Source: Leptospira montravelensis (GTDB lineage Bacteria > Spirochaetota > Leptospiria > Leptospirales > Leptospiraceae). From it: DNA of 64,000 nt. Numbering within the stretch: position 1 is the stretch's first letter; every line of letters begins with the position of its first letter. Under the pieces are notes generated by a model. The model saw only the letters and a list, made by a program, of their open reading frames with translations. It did no database searches and had not been told where the DNA came from. The translations under genes were made by a program, and so were the position numbers. Below, piece after piece: positions 1 to 12,800 of this stretch. Location of the stretch: positions 1-64,000 of the forward strand of contig NZ_RQFO01000020.1 of the NCBI RefSeq assembly GCF_004770045.1, in the 5' to 3' direction.

Positions 1-1
1 G

Positions 2-193
2 CAGGTGAAGCTAGAAGAGTTTATCCACTTCTACAACCACAACCGAACCCATCTTGCCCTCAACAAAGAAACACCCATCCCCTCACCAATCCTCCGCAAA
101 CCGCGAGATGGAAACTGCCACCTGGAATCCACTCCGGTGTTAGGTGGTTTCTACCACACCTACTCCTGGAAACAAGCGCTTAAGAGAGACTAA
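2..193 (+). mobile_element. C-terminal end of an IS transposase (integrase-core type), cut by the window edge
   Basis: An open frame enters from the left edge and stops at 193. The visible 64 residues match the end of an rve-type (DDE integrase core) transposase: [15 protein letters not shown] is the usual signature around the last catalytic helix, followed by a proline-rich stretch and a GGFYHTYSW ending like the GGLHHRYER tail of IS3/IS481-like transposases. The DDE residues lie outside the window, so it is unknown whether the copy is intact. It sits just downstream of the minus-strand toxin/immunity cassette, a common position for IS elements. Recognition of the family is from the motif; the exact IS family is not resolved. 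Confidence 0.75.
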
Positions 194-200
194 TCTCTTT
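182..200 (+). terminator. Small hairpin at the end of the transposase gene
   Basis: AAGAGA (182-187) pairs with TCTCTT (194-199) around a 6-nt loop and runs into a short T stretch. It overlaps the transposase stop codon. It could be a weak intrinsic terminator or part of the IS end; the stem is short. Confidence 0.35.
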
Positions 201-453
201 TACACTTCGATTTTCTCTCATTGTTTGCAACCTTTGCCTAAGAATCTTTTCTATACAAGAGAAGGATTCCTTATGCCCTAGCGATCAACGGAACACGAAT
301 TTTTGGAGCAATGTCTTTGGCTTGACTAGAAATCGATGACTTCCGTTTGTTTTTTGTCTTCAAAATTGTTCCCGTTTGCATCCAGCATCTAACTTAACGA
401 ACATTTTGTTCGCTATTATAGTTTTGGCGAGGCTCAGGATCAAAAAAATAAAA

Positions 454-840
454 TTACTCTATTCTGGAAAGTTCATGACGCAAATCCTTTTCGAAATCAT
501 CCATGTTTGGTATAACACCTTTATCTGATGGTGTATAAAATACTCCTATTAAAGTTTTTCGCTCTTTGAGACTTGGAAGTAAATCATCAAACAATGAATC
601 CAGCTCTATTTTCTTAGGCTTAAACTCTAACCATTCATTTTTCGTACATATAGATGAATATTCATAAGCAGGCCATAATGGAAAAACATGCTGTCCATCA
701 TCTGTTCCTGCTAAAGCCCAACCTGCATTGTATAAACCCCACACGCATCTTTGATCAGCTGCGACTTTAATAAAATGCTCATAGCGTTTTGGGCCAGGTA
801 GAGACGTAATAATATCGATTTGTTTTTGAGTTATTTTCAT
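454..840 (-). CDS. DUF2750 family protein, candidate immunity protein for the adjacent toxin
   Basis: This 128-residue soluble protein has no signal peptide. It matches DUF2750: an N-terminal FIKVAADQRCVWGLY block, then GWALAGTDDGQHVFPLWP, an EYSSIC helix and a C-terminal VFYTPSDKGVIP strand. It starts with ATG 12 bp after the stop of the giant toxin gene on the same strand, so the two are almost certainly co-transcribed. Biochemistry of DUF2750 is not established to my knowledge. The position directly behind a C-terminal nuclease-type toxin domain is the classical place for the cognate immunity gene, so that role is inferred from context. Cytoplasmic location fits neutralising a toxin before export. 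Confidence 0.8.
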   Translation of the reverse strand: MKITQKQIDIITSLPGPKRYEHFIKVAADQRCVWGLYNAGWALAGTDDGQHVFPLWPAYEYSSICTKNEWLEFKPKKIELDSLFDDLLPSLKERKTLIGVFYTPSDKGVIPNMDDFEKDLRHELSRIE

Positions 841-852
841 AAAGTAGACTTT

Positions 853-3800
853 TTATCTTGGACCTCTATCTTTGTTTTTTCTGCCATTATCATCGTATTT
901 ATGTTGTAGTTTATGTAAATCTCTATCTTGCAAATTTGAATACTCATAGTCATATCCCTTTGCAGCTTCTCTTCCTCTTTCATGTGCTAAGTCTTTACCA
1001 GGAGGATTTCTAATGGTATCCCTTTTGCCTTTATCGATAGCATTTTGTTCTTGCTTAATCCATCCTCGATCAGCAGAAGATACTTTCGGGTCATCACCAA
1101 TTTCTCTAAGACGTTTCTGTCTACCTGTTCTTCCTGAATTACCACTATTTATAGAGCCTTTCGATTTAAGTCCAAATGGCCACGCAGCCAAACTGAGAAC
1201 CCCTGATCTCACTGCTTCCTTATAGTCAGAATTTTCAAAGCTAGCCCCTGATTGAATAAATTGACTTATCCCAAAATTACTGAGTTCCCTATCGAGATTT
1301 GGTGACTCTTTTAAATAAGCATTCATCTCGGAAAACGGCTTAGGATATAGTAACCCTACTCCTGTAAGGGGTGCACAGGTTTGATTATGCACCCAAACCC
1401 CAACTTCGCCCACGAAGTAGGTATGATACTCATCCACCTCAAAGTTATAAACTGTTTCAACCCGTTCGTCAATGGTGATATCAGTTATAACCAGTTCCTT
1501 TCCATCCGCACCAAGAGCCACATCACCAGGATGTAAGTCTTTCGCCTCTACCCAATCAGTAGTTTCTATAGAGAACTTCTCTAAGGCATTGCCTTGTTTT
1601 TTCACACGGAACGGGTGATTCCAAGTGGTTTCGAGTACAGTTCCGTCTGCAAAGGAAACAGTGTAAATAGCATCCGTTTGGCGGATAAAGGTGTTCACTA
1701 CCTTGCGGTAGGAGACTTCTCCTGTTTCGTCCGATTTGGATAGAACAACATCTCCAACTTGGATGTCTTCAATGTTCTTGAGTCCTACTCTGGTATGAAC
1801 TTTGGTTCCAGCAACGAAGCAAGTCCTTGCTGTAAAGACTGTATTGCCTTTAGCATCTTTTTCCATCCAACCAGAATGGTCGCCGAATTTGCCTCCTAGT
1901 TGGTCTGCAAAATCGGTGATATTTCCCCAAAGTCGTTCATCCCACTCATCTCTGGTTTTATGTTTATCATTTCCTGTGGCATAATTTTGAACCTCTTTTT
2001 CTTTATCGAGCTTGTCCCATTCTTCATCTGTGTATTTTTGACCCCTTTTCGCTTCAAGGGAAAGACGCTTCGCACGGTCGACTTCCATTGCTTTACCGTA
2101 AACATTGTCCCCAATGCCTTCCATAGTACCCATTAGCGCTGATTGGTTGAGTGCAATCCCGTTTGTATAACCCTGGCTTACTTGTGAATACCCAAAGCCG
2201 TTCGTGCTGCTGTAATTTGCTTGGAAAAGATTTGTACCACCACTGACGTTGATTTCTCCATCTGGTGTCATTCCTAATGAAAAGGATCTACTGAAGTCCT
2301 TTGAACCATTCTTAAATGTTTCGCCTTCAAAGTTATAATCAAGGGATACCCCACCTCGTTGAGAAAGAGAGATTGTCCCCGATTCTGAACCTAATTGATT
2401 TCCTAAAAAGTTTTTACCGAACTCTTTGCTTGCTTGAACTCCAAATCCGTCTCTTTCGTTGAATGTGAGAGATGCAGAACCAGTCCTTTCATTGTTGTTA
2501 TTATAATAACTTTTTGAAGCAAAGGCTCCATAACCTTCACTTTTAGAATAACTAACCCCCGTTGTATACCCGCTTTTGGTTGCAATGCCGACGCTTCCTG
2601 CAAATCCATCATTCTGCGACCATCCAACGCCCAGTGCCAAACCATATTGATTTTTGTAGCCTGCAGCCACACCAAAACCACCAGATTTACTATAATTCAC
2701 GCCAACGGAAATATCATAACATATATCTCCACATGCTTCAGCAACGCCAGTTAAAGCATTCCCAGCACCGACTAACAGATCTCCGCCATATTCACTCCCA
2801 ACGACAGAACCTGCAAGTTTCAGTAATTCCCCGGTAGATTTTGCATTGAGGTTCAGACTTGCTCCAAATCCATCTTTTTGTGAATAACTGACTGACTGGC
2901 CATAGGCCCCAACGCTTCCACCAAATCCTTCCGACTCGGAATAACTAAGATTTACGTTTAAGGCAGAACCGCTTCCAGCCATCAAACCTGTAACAAACCC
3001 ACCAGCACCCGCTACAAGGGCAGACGCAATACTTCCCGAAGAACTATAGGCTTCCATCGCTTGCATTGCACCCAACACAAGACCAGCTGCCAATCCACCT
3101 GAAGCAAAAGTTGCCGCAAGAGCTACACCTGTTTTAATGATGTCTTTATTTTTATAAACCGTAGCGGCAACAGATGGACCAAACACTGCACCAGCACCTT
3201 GTGCCATCGCGTCATTGTTAAACGCCTCCCCCTCTGCCTTGATCTCGTTGTATTTTTCCTTCATTTTAAGGATAGGATAGAACTGGTTGAAGTGGTGAGT
3301 TCCGAAGGTTCCTCCCACAGTAGGCCCAACCAAATAACCTGAGTTCTTCGCTGATTCGATCATGGCTTCTTTGCCTTTTTCATCAGCTGAGTTAAACTCA
3401 AACATCTTTTGAGGATCTGTTGCAAGCTGACCTAAAGCAGATTGGGCAGCTTGGGCGACTCGTGCCATAGCCTTTGGATCAAACATGGTTACAGCAATTT
3501 CACGGTTTTCTGATTTTTCAGGATCAAAGGTTTGTTTGAAGTCCGTTTGCATTTGGTTACGAGCCAGTCTCACCATCATATTGAGTTCGGCACTTGCAGG
3601 ACCACCTTTCCCTTGAAGAGCCTGGAAATCGGTCAGATCCCATTCCTTTCCATTGGAATCTTTGACCGTAGGCAATTTATCAGGTTTCATATAAAAGTAA
3701 GGAGCATAGGTAGGAAGAATCTGATAGGATGGATTTCCCATCTTATCGACAGCAGACCTCACATACCCTGATCCCATCTTGATAAAACTATCCTGCAATA

Positions 3801-6800
3801 ATTGCATCGTTAACTGTTCATCAAGTGCTTTGTTTTGTTCCTTTATCGTTGCTTCAAAGGTAAGTGGCAATGACCAAAGGGAATCCAATGTTTGAAGGAC
3901 TGCCATTTGTTTACTGCGATCCTCCATCTCCTTTGTCATCGACTTCATCTTCTCTACATTGGATTCGTCGTATTTGGATTTTTTCAGTTCATCCACAAAG
4001 AACTGAACATCGGCATACATCCCTTGTTCTAACATACGATTGTCTAGAACTTGGGGTTTGCTATTCATGATCGTGTTTAGGATTTTGTTAGCATTGTTTT
4101 GGAGAAGGACTGCGTTTGGTGCCTCTCCCATATTAGCGATGGTTTTTTGGATCTCAGCATATACCTGATCAATCTCAAACTGATCACCTTTTCTTGCTTG
4201 GTTCAGCAGGCTTACTTCCCAATCTGTTTTTTTCTTCAAAGCCTCTTCGATGCGAGCCATATGTTCGGCTTTGCCTTTGTCGGTTTCTTCTTTGAAGTCA
4301 CGTCTCCACTGGTCCCAAGATTGGTTAAACGATGTCAACATATCGTTAAAACGAGCCGAACCAGTATTCATCAAATAATTTACGTTTTCAATCCAGTCTG
4401 CTTTTTTGGCTTGGAAGTCTTTTTCTTTATTGTCCCAAACTTTGATTTGGTATTCACGCTGCTGGCTTTCGTTTATTTCATAGAGTTGGTCTGCAACGTT
4501 ACCTTGACCATAATAGTCCTCTACGAGCGTCTTATACATGTCGTATTCTATGTTTTTTCCAGTACCACCAGTTACTTTGTTTAATAGGTTGGTATAAAAA
4601 CGATCACGATCGTCTAAAATTTCTCGTTTGTCTGCTTTAACACCGCGTACGATGGCTGCTTCTTGAACAGCATAATACTCTTCTTTTTCAATTGTGTATT
4701 GTGTTTTAGAAATGGAAGCAAGAGAGCCAACAAACTCGTCAGCCGAGGTCATAATATTGACCATACGACCATCATCTGCATAACCAACATTAGAGCTTGT
4801 GGAAGGAGAACCTGCGGTAACCACTCCGTCTCTTATATATAGACCATAAGAATCCTTAACGGCTCTTTTTTGGATGATAGGGTCACCGTTTTTACCAACA
4901 AGACGGTCTACCGATAGTGGTTCTTTCCCACCAGTCCAATTAATGGTTCCATTTTTCAACTGCCCACTAGCACCGGTTAAAAAGGCAATATCACTATCTT
5001 CCAGTCCGGTATCAATATAGCCGCCTTCACCTTTTAACATGTTAATAAGCTGTTCGCCGGTAGAAATATCGGTATATTTGTTGAGTTCTTCTTGGAGGGT
5101 TTTTAATGTATTGGCTTGTTCTCTGGCTGTGTTAACCCTATTATCAATTGCAATTTTGCTATCTATCCAAGTTTTGTTACGAGTGATTGCTTCCATTCCC
5201 GTAATCGGGTTCCCCAGAGATAAAAAGGCAAAAATTAACATGGCCCTGCCCATTACATTGCCAAGGGCATAATTCATTTTTGCCTCATATTCCCCATAGG
5301 AATAGGAAGTCATTCGGTGGTAAGCACTCTCCCCAGCAGCGTTAAAATCTAATACCCAAACACCATCAAATGCTCGTTGTGCGGCAACGGATTCTGTTCC
5401 ATTTCCATAATTAGTTACGTAACCATTGATATTGATACTTGGGTGGATGTAGGCAAGTCCTCCTGAATAATTAGGTGGGTTTGTACCTCCCCTTCCTCCG
5501 TGGATAAAATCCCAACCACCTATTTTGTTCGTGGCAATTCCATCGGCAATTTTGTAAAACTCTCGGAGCCTAGTTTCTTCACTTTTATAGCCAGAATTGT
5601 TAAAATCCAAACGACCATCCAGGACGGCAGGGTTTAGACCAGTACCCACTAAAGAACTCATAGTGCCTTCTAAACTGGCACGAGCAGAATTGATCTGCCT
5701 TTGGAGTTCTTGCATTTTGTCTTTGATTTTAGTTTCTGCAATGCTAAAGCGCATCGCACGTTCTGCCCATTCTTCTGCTTCGGCTTTGTTTGCTGCCACT
5801 GCAGTGTCCGCTTGCAATTCGCTTAACTTCATGCGATCATCAGCGCGTTTTTGAAGCAGGGTGATTTCTGCAAGTTTGTCTGTGACAGCTTTTTCAGCGT
5901 CTTGGTAACGTTTGCGAACTAGTTCCAAAGGAGAGGTTAGCGCTGTTTGGCTTTCTCCAGAAATCCCATCGTGAGTTGAATAATCCTTGATGGTTACATA
6001 GTCGTAAACAGCAGAGAGTAAACTCATCTCATTAGAAGATTGTTCGAGTAAGTCGTAAGCTGTTTTTACTTGTTCTTGTTTATTATTATATTCGTTTTGT
6101 TTTGCTGTAACTACTGTTTGTTGTGTCTGGAATCCTAGTTCTGCGGTGTCAAAGTCAGCGAGTCTTTGTTCGTAGATATCTTTATATTTTTCTAATTCAG
6201 CAAGGTAATTGCCGTTTGCTTGTTGTTTGATGTTAAAAATAACACCAATTTCTTCCCCTGCGGTAACAATACTAGATGCATTGGAACTTACACTTCCCTT
6301 GGCTTGGTTTGTCAATGCATAAGGATCTTCATTGGCAAATCGACCTGGAAGGTTATTTTTTACATAATTATCTACAACTTTCCTTGCGTTATCAAATCCA
6401 CCAAGGAACTCATATTCTAGATTTTCGTTTTTGGAATAAACGGCGTCACGAACGCTATAACCAGAATTTTTGATTTCTTTTAATAATACTTTGAGAGATG
6501 GGTTTTGATCTTCTTTGGTTGTATCATACGAATAACTGTTGTATTCTTCCACGATAGCCAAGAAATTTCCTAAACGATGTTCAGCTTGGAACTCTAGTTC
6601 TCTCAGTCGGTTGGAAACCTGCACACTTTCTGTTGGTGTAGCTTGTCCTTGTGGAGTAATCTGAGTATAACTTAAGTAAGATTCTACTTTTACTGCTTTG
6701 TTTGAAATATCCCAAGCTAGTTTTTTCTTATCTTCCTCGCCTTTATATCCAATACTTGCAACTGCAAGTTTGACACTTTCTTCTTTTAAAGAGTTTGCCA

Positions 6801-9800
6801 GGTCAGAAAAACCTGTTTTGTAAGAATAGGAATTCAAATACACTCCCTGCTGGATCACAAAGAACGGATCGATTCCATTGGCATGGGTTGGGTCATAAAG
6901 CCCAGCTTGGCTTAGCAAAATGGATTGTTTTTCTTCTTCTGTAACAGGGCTTCCCAGTTTACCACTAGCAGAGGTTATATATTCATCAATATTCTCGCCG
7001 GAATACGACCTAAGGAGATAGTTCATCCTTGTCGCTTTTGTAAGAGCGCCAATCAGATTCGACTCATATCCGTTAGTATTCAACCAATTAGCAAGACCCG
7101 CTGTGTCTTCAGGGGATAAATCCTCTGTCCAATTTTGATAATATGTATTTAATAAATGATATTCTTTGAGGGAATCAGGAAGGTAGGTAGATGGATTTTT
7201 GGATCCCCTCTCTCCTGCGTATGTCATCACAGTATCTCTATCAGAATCACTAAGGCGCATAAAACTTGCGAACTCATTGGCAAGAGTTTGGACCCCCATA
7301 TCCACATTACGAGTTGCGTAATCTTCAAATGTTGCAGTTAGGATATAGTTTTTTAATTCTGCCGGATACTGTGCGAGATTTGGAATCGTTCCTTGGGCCA
7401 AGGAAGTTTGGATGCGGCTAAGAGATTGTCTTAATGCAAGTTCTTTACCTGCATCTCTTAGGTCTTCGTCGTATGTCAGTAATAGGCTATCTACTTGTGC
7501 TAAGTTGGATGTTCTTAATAATCTTGCTTGTAGATCATATGGTGTGATCAGTTCTTCGATTTCTGCGATTTGTTCTTCTGTTAAGGCTACTCCTAAAAAA
7601 TTTGCTGTTCTTTCAAGTTTGCCACTCGGTCCCGGTAGAACAAATTTTCCACTTTTTACATCCGATAAAAATTTCTCTATAGTTCCATTGTTTGTTATGG
7701 TTCCTAAATATGCCTTGGCCAAAATGACTTTTTGGTTTTCCCAGGCAAAGGCCTTCAAGTTGTCCATTCCCGCAATGACAGAAGAATCCAAGTTATATCC
7801 CGATTGGTCTAACTTCGTTTTTAGTGTTTCAAATTTTGTAAGTGATGCACCAATTTGATCCAAAGACTGATCGAGAGGCATACCTTGTGCCTCTAATCCA
7901 TCGATCATGGACCTTAACTCAGCAAATACTCTTGTTGCTTCTTCTGCTGTTTCTCTCGTTGTTTTGGACTCTTCGTAATCGGTTTTGAGTTTCGCTGTAT
8001 CTGCTTTTTCTGCTGCTGATAAGTTTTGGTAGTATTTTAGCCCTGCCATTTCTTTCGTAAATGTTTCTGCATTCGCAAGAGATTCCCAAAGAGAAGCATT
8101 CACTTCTTCTCCGCGCGCGGCTTTTGCAGTCAAAAATTCACGAATCCCTTTAGTATAACTAATCAAGTTTTCTTGGCTGATTGTGTTTTGGTTTGCAGCA
8201 GATGCATACACCACAATCCTTTCATCTAAGTTTTCAAGATAATCTTCCCCAGCTTCTTCCGAATCTTTTCTTCGGGCATACAGAGCTAGATATTGGTCGG
8301 AAAAAGTAATTCCTTTATACATAGTTTCGGAAAAGGAATTTAATGTAGCGAGTTGTTCCAATTGATTAGAAACTGAAGTTTTTTGAAACATTGCCTCAGC
8401 TTCCAAATCTGCCAATTTTTCTTGGATATTCACGCTGATACCTAATGGCCCATCTTGAAAAACAAAATGATACTTTGGTCTTCCTTCCGCTGAATTAAAA
8501 TAATCGTAAAAACCTGGTAAGGCGGAATTGATTTTACCAAAACTTGATATAGTCAAAAGAGTTTTGTCTGCAATTCCAATGGAAGATTTATATTCTGCGA
8601 GTAAACTTTGTGACTTTTCAGTTGCCTCTTCCAATTGGATGGTGAGTTCACGTACATAGTCTGTGGCTTGCATTTGTTTTGCAGAAAAGTCTTTTAATTT
8701 TTCTGATACATCTTCTGCAAGTTCTGCATATTCTTCAGTTCCAGGAGTCGCCGCTCTCCAAGTAGCCAATATTTGCATGTAATCCGCATGTGTTGATTCC
8801 AATTCCGACTTGATCGTTCCCCAATTAGTAATCATTCCATCTAGGGAAGTTTTTATCGTTTCTAGTTCTGAATAATCCAATCCAGCAAATGGTTTTTCAT
8901 ATCCAGTGAGCTGCAAATTTGAATCTAGGATAGGTTGGGATGTATCTTCAAAATCTTTTAATGTTAGATACTGTTCCAGTTTTTGAATCTCAGCAGCGTA
9001 CCCTGTTCTTTTTGTATCATTAAAGAAGTCCAAATAACTAGGATATTCACTTTCTATTGCCACATGTCTCGGGTTCAAGAGTTGAGATTTTTCAATGATT
9101 TCTGCAGCACTGTTGTCTATGTTTAAGATTTTGTTAGTAATTTCTGTGTGGATTGCGAGCCCTTCTTTTTCTCCGAAGATCTCAATGAGTTTACCAACAT
9201 CAAGTAATGAACTCAACTGTGCACGAGGAGTTCCTGGATTGTTTGCTAAATGCCCAGATAATAAATTCGCACGACGAGTCTCTTCGCTAGAGTCTCTGTC
9301 TGTTGAATTGCCAATTCGGAAGGAATCGCTGAGTAATCTGGATGCAGTGATATCATCAAGTCCAGATACAGCATCATGTAGTTCTTTTAATAAACCTGTA
9401 GCTTTGTTTTCTTGTCTTTTGAAGTATTCTTCTTTCAGTATACTCAATACTTCTCCGGATCGAACTCGGGAAACAAAATCATCAACTTTTTGAGATACTG
9501 CAATTTCACGAGCCACTTGTCCATTGGCTGCTTGGAAGAAAAAGGATTCTCCATATGAAAAACTCTCTTTTAAGAATTTCTTTTCGTTGGCAGATCCGTT
9601 CCATCGAATTTCTTCCCTTTCTGTGGCAGTATATTCTTTACCACTTTCATAGAAGGACAACAATGCATCTGCATAATCTTTTTGTCTTCCCATGTCTTCA
9701 ATAAAATCATCGTATCCTGAACCTGCTATATAATTGGCAAATGCACCACGACTACTTCTAAAAAACTCAAGAACTGTCGCCATCGCTCTTCTTTCTAATA

Positions 9801-12800
9801 TAGAACTAGCATCTGTTTTTGTGTCTTGGCTAATTACCTCAGAGTCCTTCAACATACGAAGGTAAATGGATTCAACATTCCTATCCCCTTCGCCTAAATT
9901 ATCCAAATAACCTAAAAGCATTTCCATAGCTTTTGCATTTACTTCCGCACCAGCTACTTTCTTCTTTTGTTCTGCTTGTTTTTGAAGAGCTGTTAATTTA
10001 GCTTCATCACCATTTTCATCTAACAAAAATGTTAATTCTACTTCTTTAGCTCTATATTCTAACTCAAATCCATCAAAGAGGGATACAAGACCATCAGAAA
10101 CTTGTTTTGTTTTATTGTTTCTATCTTCCAAAGCGTTTCGGAAAACTAAATTCATCTGTCCATAATGGCCCATTGCCTGAATAGAATCGGAAAACAAAGT
10201 TCCAACTCCATTTAAAGAAGCAAGCATACCACCAGATAGCGTCGACTCATCACCACGAAGTGTTCGGAAATTTTCCTTCGTTGTTGCTCTTTCCGAACCC
10301 GTCAAGGTTGCATCCACAATAGCATCTGTTTTGGACAAAGCATCCAATACATTTACATTCAAATACTGAACTGTTTTGCCAACTTCAGCTATATATTGGT
10401 TGTATAGGTCAATTTTGTTTACCGCAGCGCCTATCGCCTGTTCCAGTTCCACAATTTTCGCAGAATATGCAAGACTTCCTTGGTTCCCGGCATTGGCAGA
10501 AACATAGGACTGATAGTTTGCCATTGCTGTTTTTAATTCGTTAATTCCCTCTTTGCCAAGTGATAAGGCATCCCCAGAAGAAGATGTTAGACTTTGTAAA
10601 TATTCATAAGTAGGAATGATGGATTCTGCATTTAGATAAGAAGCATCTAAACGAGAATCTGCATATAATCTTGAAATAATGGTTTCATATTGATTTACAA
10701 AAGTTGGAATTTGATTCGTAGCGGTTTCCAACTGAGTGACATCAAGTAAGTTGATCTTTGTAATTAAATTAGTGATACTATTATCATGAGAAGTTACAGC
10801 TGTGACAACAGAACTATCTAAGCCTGTCAAACTTGCCTTCCATGTTTCTAAACTTTGTTTTACTTGAACAGAAACTTGATTTCCATATAGCTGAACTAAC
10901 TTGTCACCAGATAATAATGAATCAATTTTTTCTTCTAATGTCCCCTCTCCATCAAGTACGGCGACAAGCAATGTTCGATTTTCTTTTAGTTTCTCAAACT
11001 CTAATACCCTTTGGTTGATCTCTGCATAAAAAGATTGGGAACGAAATGCATTTTCTCTCTCATATTGGAGTTCATACATCTTTCTTTCTTGCTGGCGTAG
11101 AACTTCCCTTTGACGCTCTAGCTCTTCTTGGGCTTGGACAATTTCTCCTCTAAGTCCAGTATTCCCTTGGATGGCACTCGAATCTGAAGTTAAATCCCCT
11201 ATTTGACCAAGCATTTCTGGGTTACGAATTAATACCTGGATCTTTAGAGCAGCTTCATAAGCAACCGAAGCATCACCCATACTTGCTCTTGCAAGCTCTA
11301 AAGCCTTTCTTTTCTCTTCTAAAATTCTATTTTGTTCTGTAAGTTGATTGAGAATGGTATCTGGATTTGTTACTGCGGATCCTGTTTCCACACTTGAATT
11401 TGAATCCATACCCGGTGTTCCAAATACACTACTTCCACTGCCATTTAACTCAGATAGAAGAGATAAATATGCTGCTTCTTTTGCTTTGAAGTTTTGTCGA
11501 ATGGTGTCCAACTCTGCTGCAATTTGAGCTGCCGTTTTTTGACCCACATTCCCAACCGCATAATCATATACAGCTTTAGCGCGATCTCGTTTTGCTTCCA
11601 ATAACTTCAATTCTTCGCGAGCGAGTTTGAGTTCAAACTCTTGGACACTCAATACATAAGGATCGCTTCCACCAGCATTTACCAAAAGCCCTTGTCCTAC
11701 ACCTGTCCCTCGAATGTCTTGGTCATGGATTTGATTTTGTGTAGCAGCAACTAAGTTTCTGTATCTTGTTTCTAAACCTTTCCAATAATCTCGTTGTTGG
11801 CGGTACTCGGCAACAATACTAGAATTATATCCACTTCCAGGTGCCTCTGCGCGTGTCAATGCATCTTCAAACCAGTCCAAATTGGATGCGATTGTAGATA
11901 AGGTGTCGGCACCCACTGTAATTACATCAGTGATCCCTCTAACATGTGCATCCCAACTAGATTTATTTGTAGCAAGTGTGCGATCCAATTCCTCGATTGC
12001 CTTAGCTTTGTTTTGGACCATTGTGGCTTCGCTTGCATCCCATTGTTTCAAACCCTCTTGGATTTGTTTTTGGACTGTTGCAACCCACTCTTCTCTCGCT
12101 TTTACTAATTGGCCATAAGCATTGGTCCAATCTGCTTCCCCAGATCGCCATTGCATCTCTACATCTCGGTCGTAACGGAGTTTGCCGAGAATCATTTCAT
12201 CAATTGCTTTTTGCCAGAGGCCTTGTCCCTCTTCCAATGCTTTTAAAACTTTTTCTTGGTAAGCTTCATCTCCATTTTGGAAATTCAAAGCGACTTGGTT
12301 GGGAAGTGTGTTCTCCCCGTAAACAAATACTCCTCCATTTTGAGCTATCTGTTGTTTCGTTCTCTCCACTAGAAGTTTTGCTAACTCAGAAGGATTTGTC
12401 TCTTGTGCCAATCGATTGGCCATGTCTTCATTTTGATTTTGTTGCGAAACAAAATACATCCTCTTCGAAGAGAGCAAAGAAGATTCTTCATATTCGTAAT
12501 CTGCGCGATATTGTTCTTTTAGTCTCGCCAATTCACTTTCAAAAGCAAGTCTCTCTACTTCGGAAGAAAAAGAAAGGCCTCCTTGAACTTCTAAAAATAC
12601 TTCTTCGAGAGATTGCTCCCAATTTGTTTGGATATTGGTTGAAATAGCATTGATTGTTTCGTCCCAAATTTTTACCTTATCAACGGCAGTGGCTCCATCC
12701 TTTGCCGCAGCATCTGCTTGTGCCATACCAAGTACAAGACCGGCACGATCCACCAAGTTCCAGACACGTTCTAATTGTGGACTTTGTAAATAGACTTTCC

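Noticed and set aside
398..412. CGAACA-TTT-TGTTCG inverted repeat between the IS end and the DUF2750 gene
   Set aside because: Short, no gene start within reach to regulate, and no second copy seen; could be part of an IS terminus but cannot be supported.
4099..4584. 161-codon open frame on the plus strand inside the giant toxin gene
   Set aside because: Antisense shadow of the real gene; no ribosome-binding site and no recognisable protein pattern.
12021..12647. 208-codon plus-strand frame antisense to the giant protein's N-terminal region
   Set aside because: Leu/His-rich composition typical of the reverse of coiled-coil coding sequence; no evidence of a gene.
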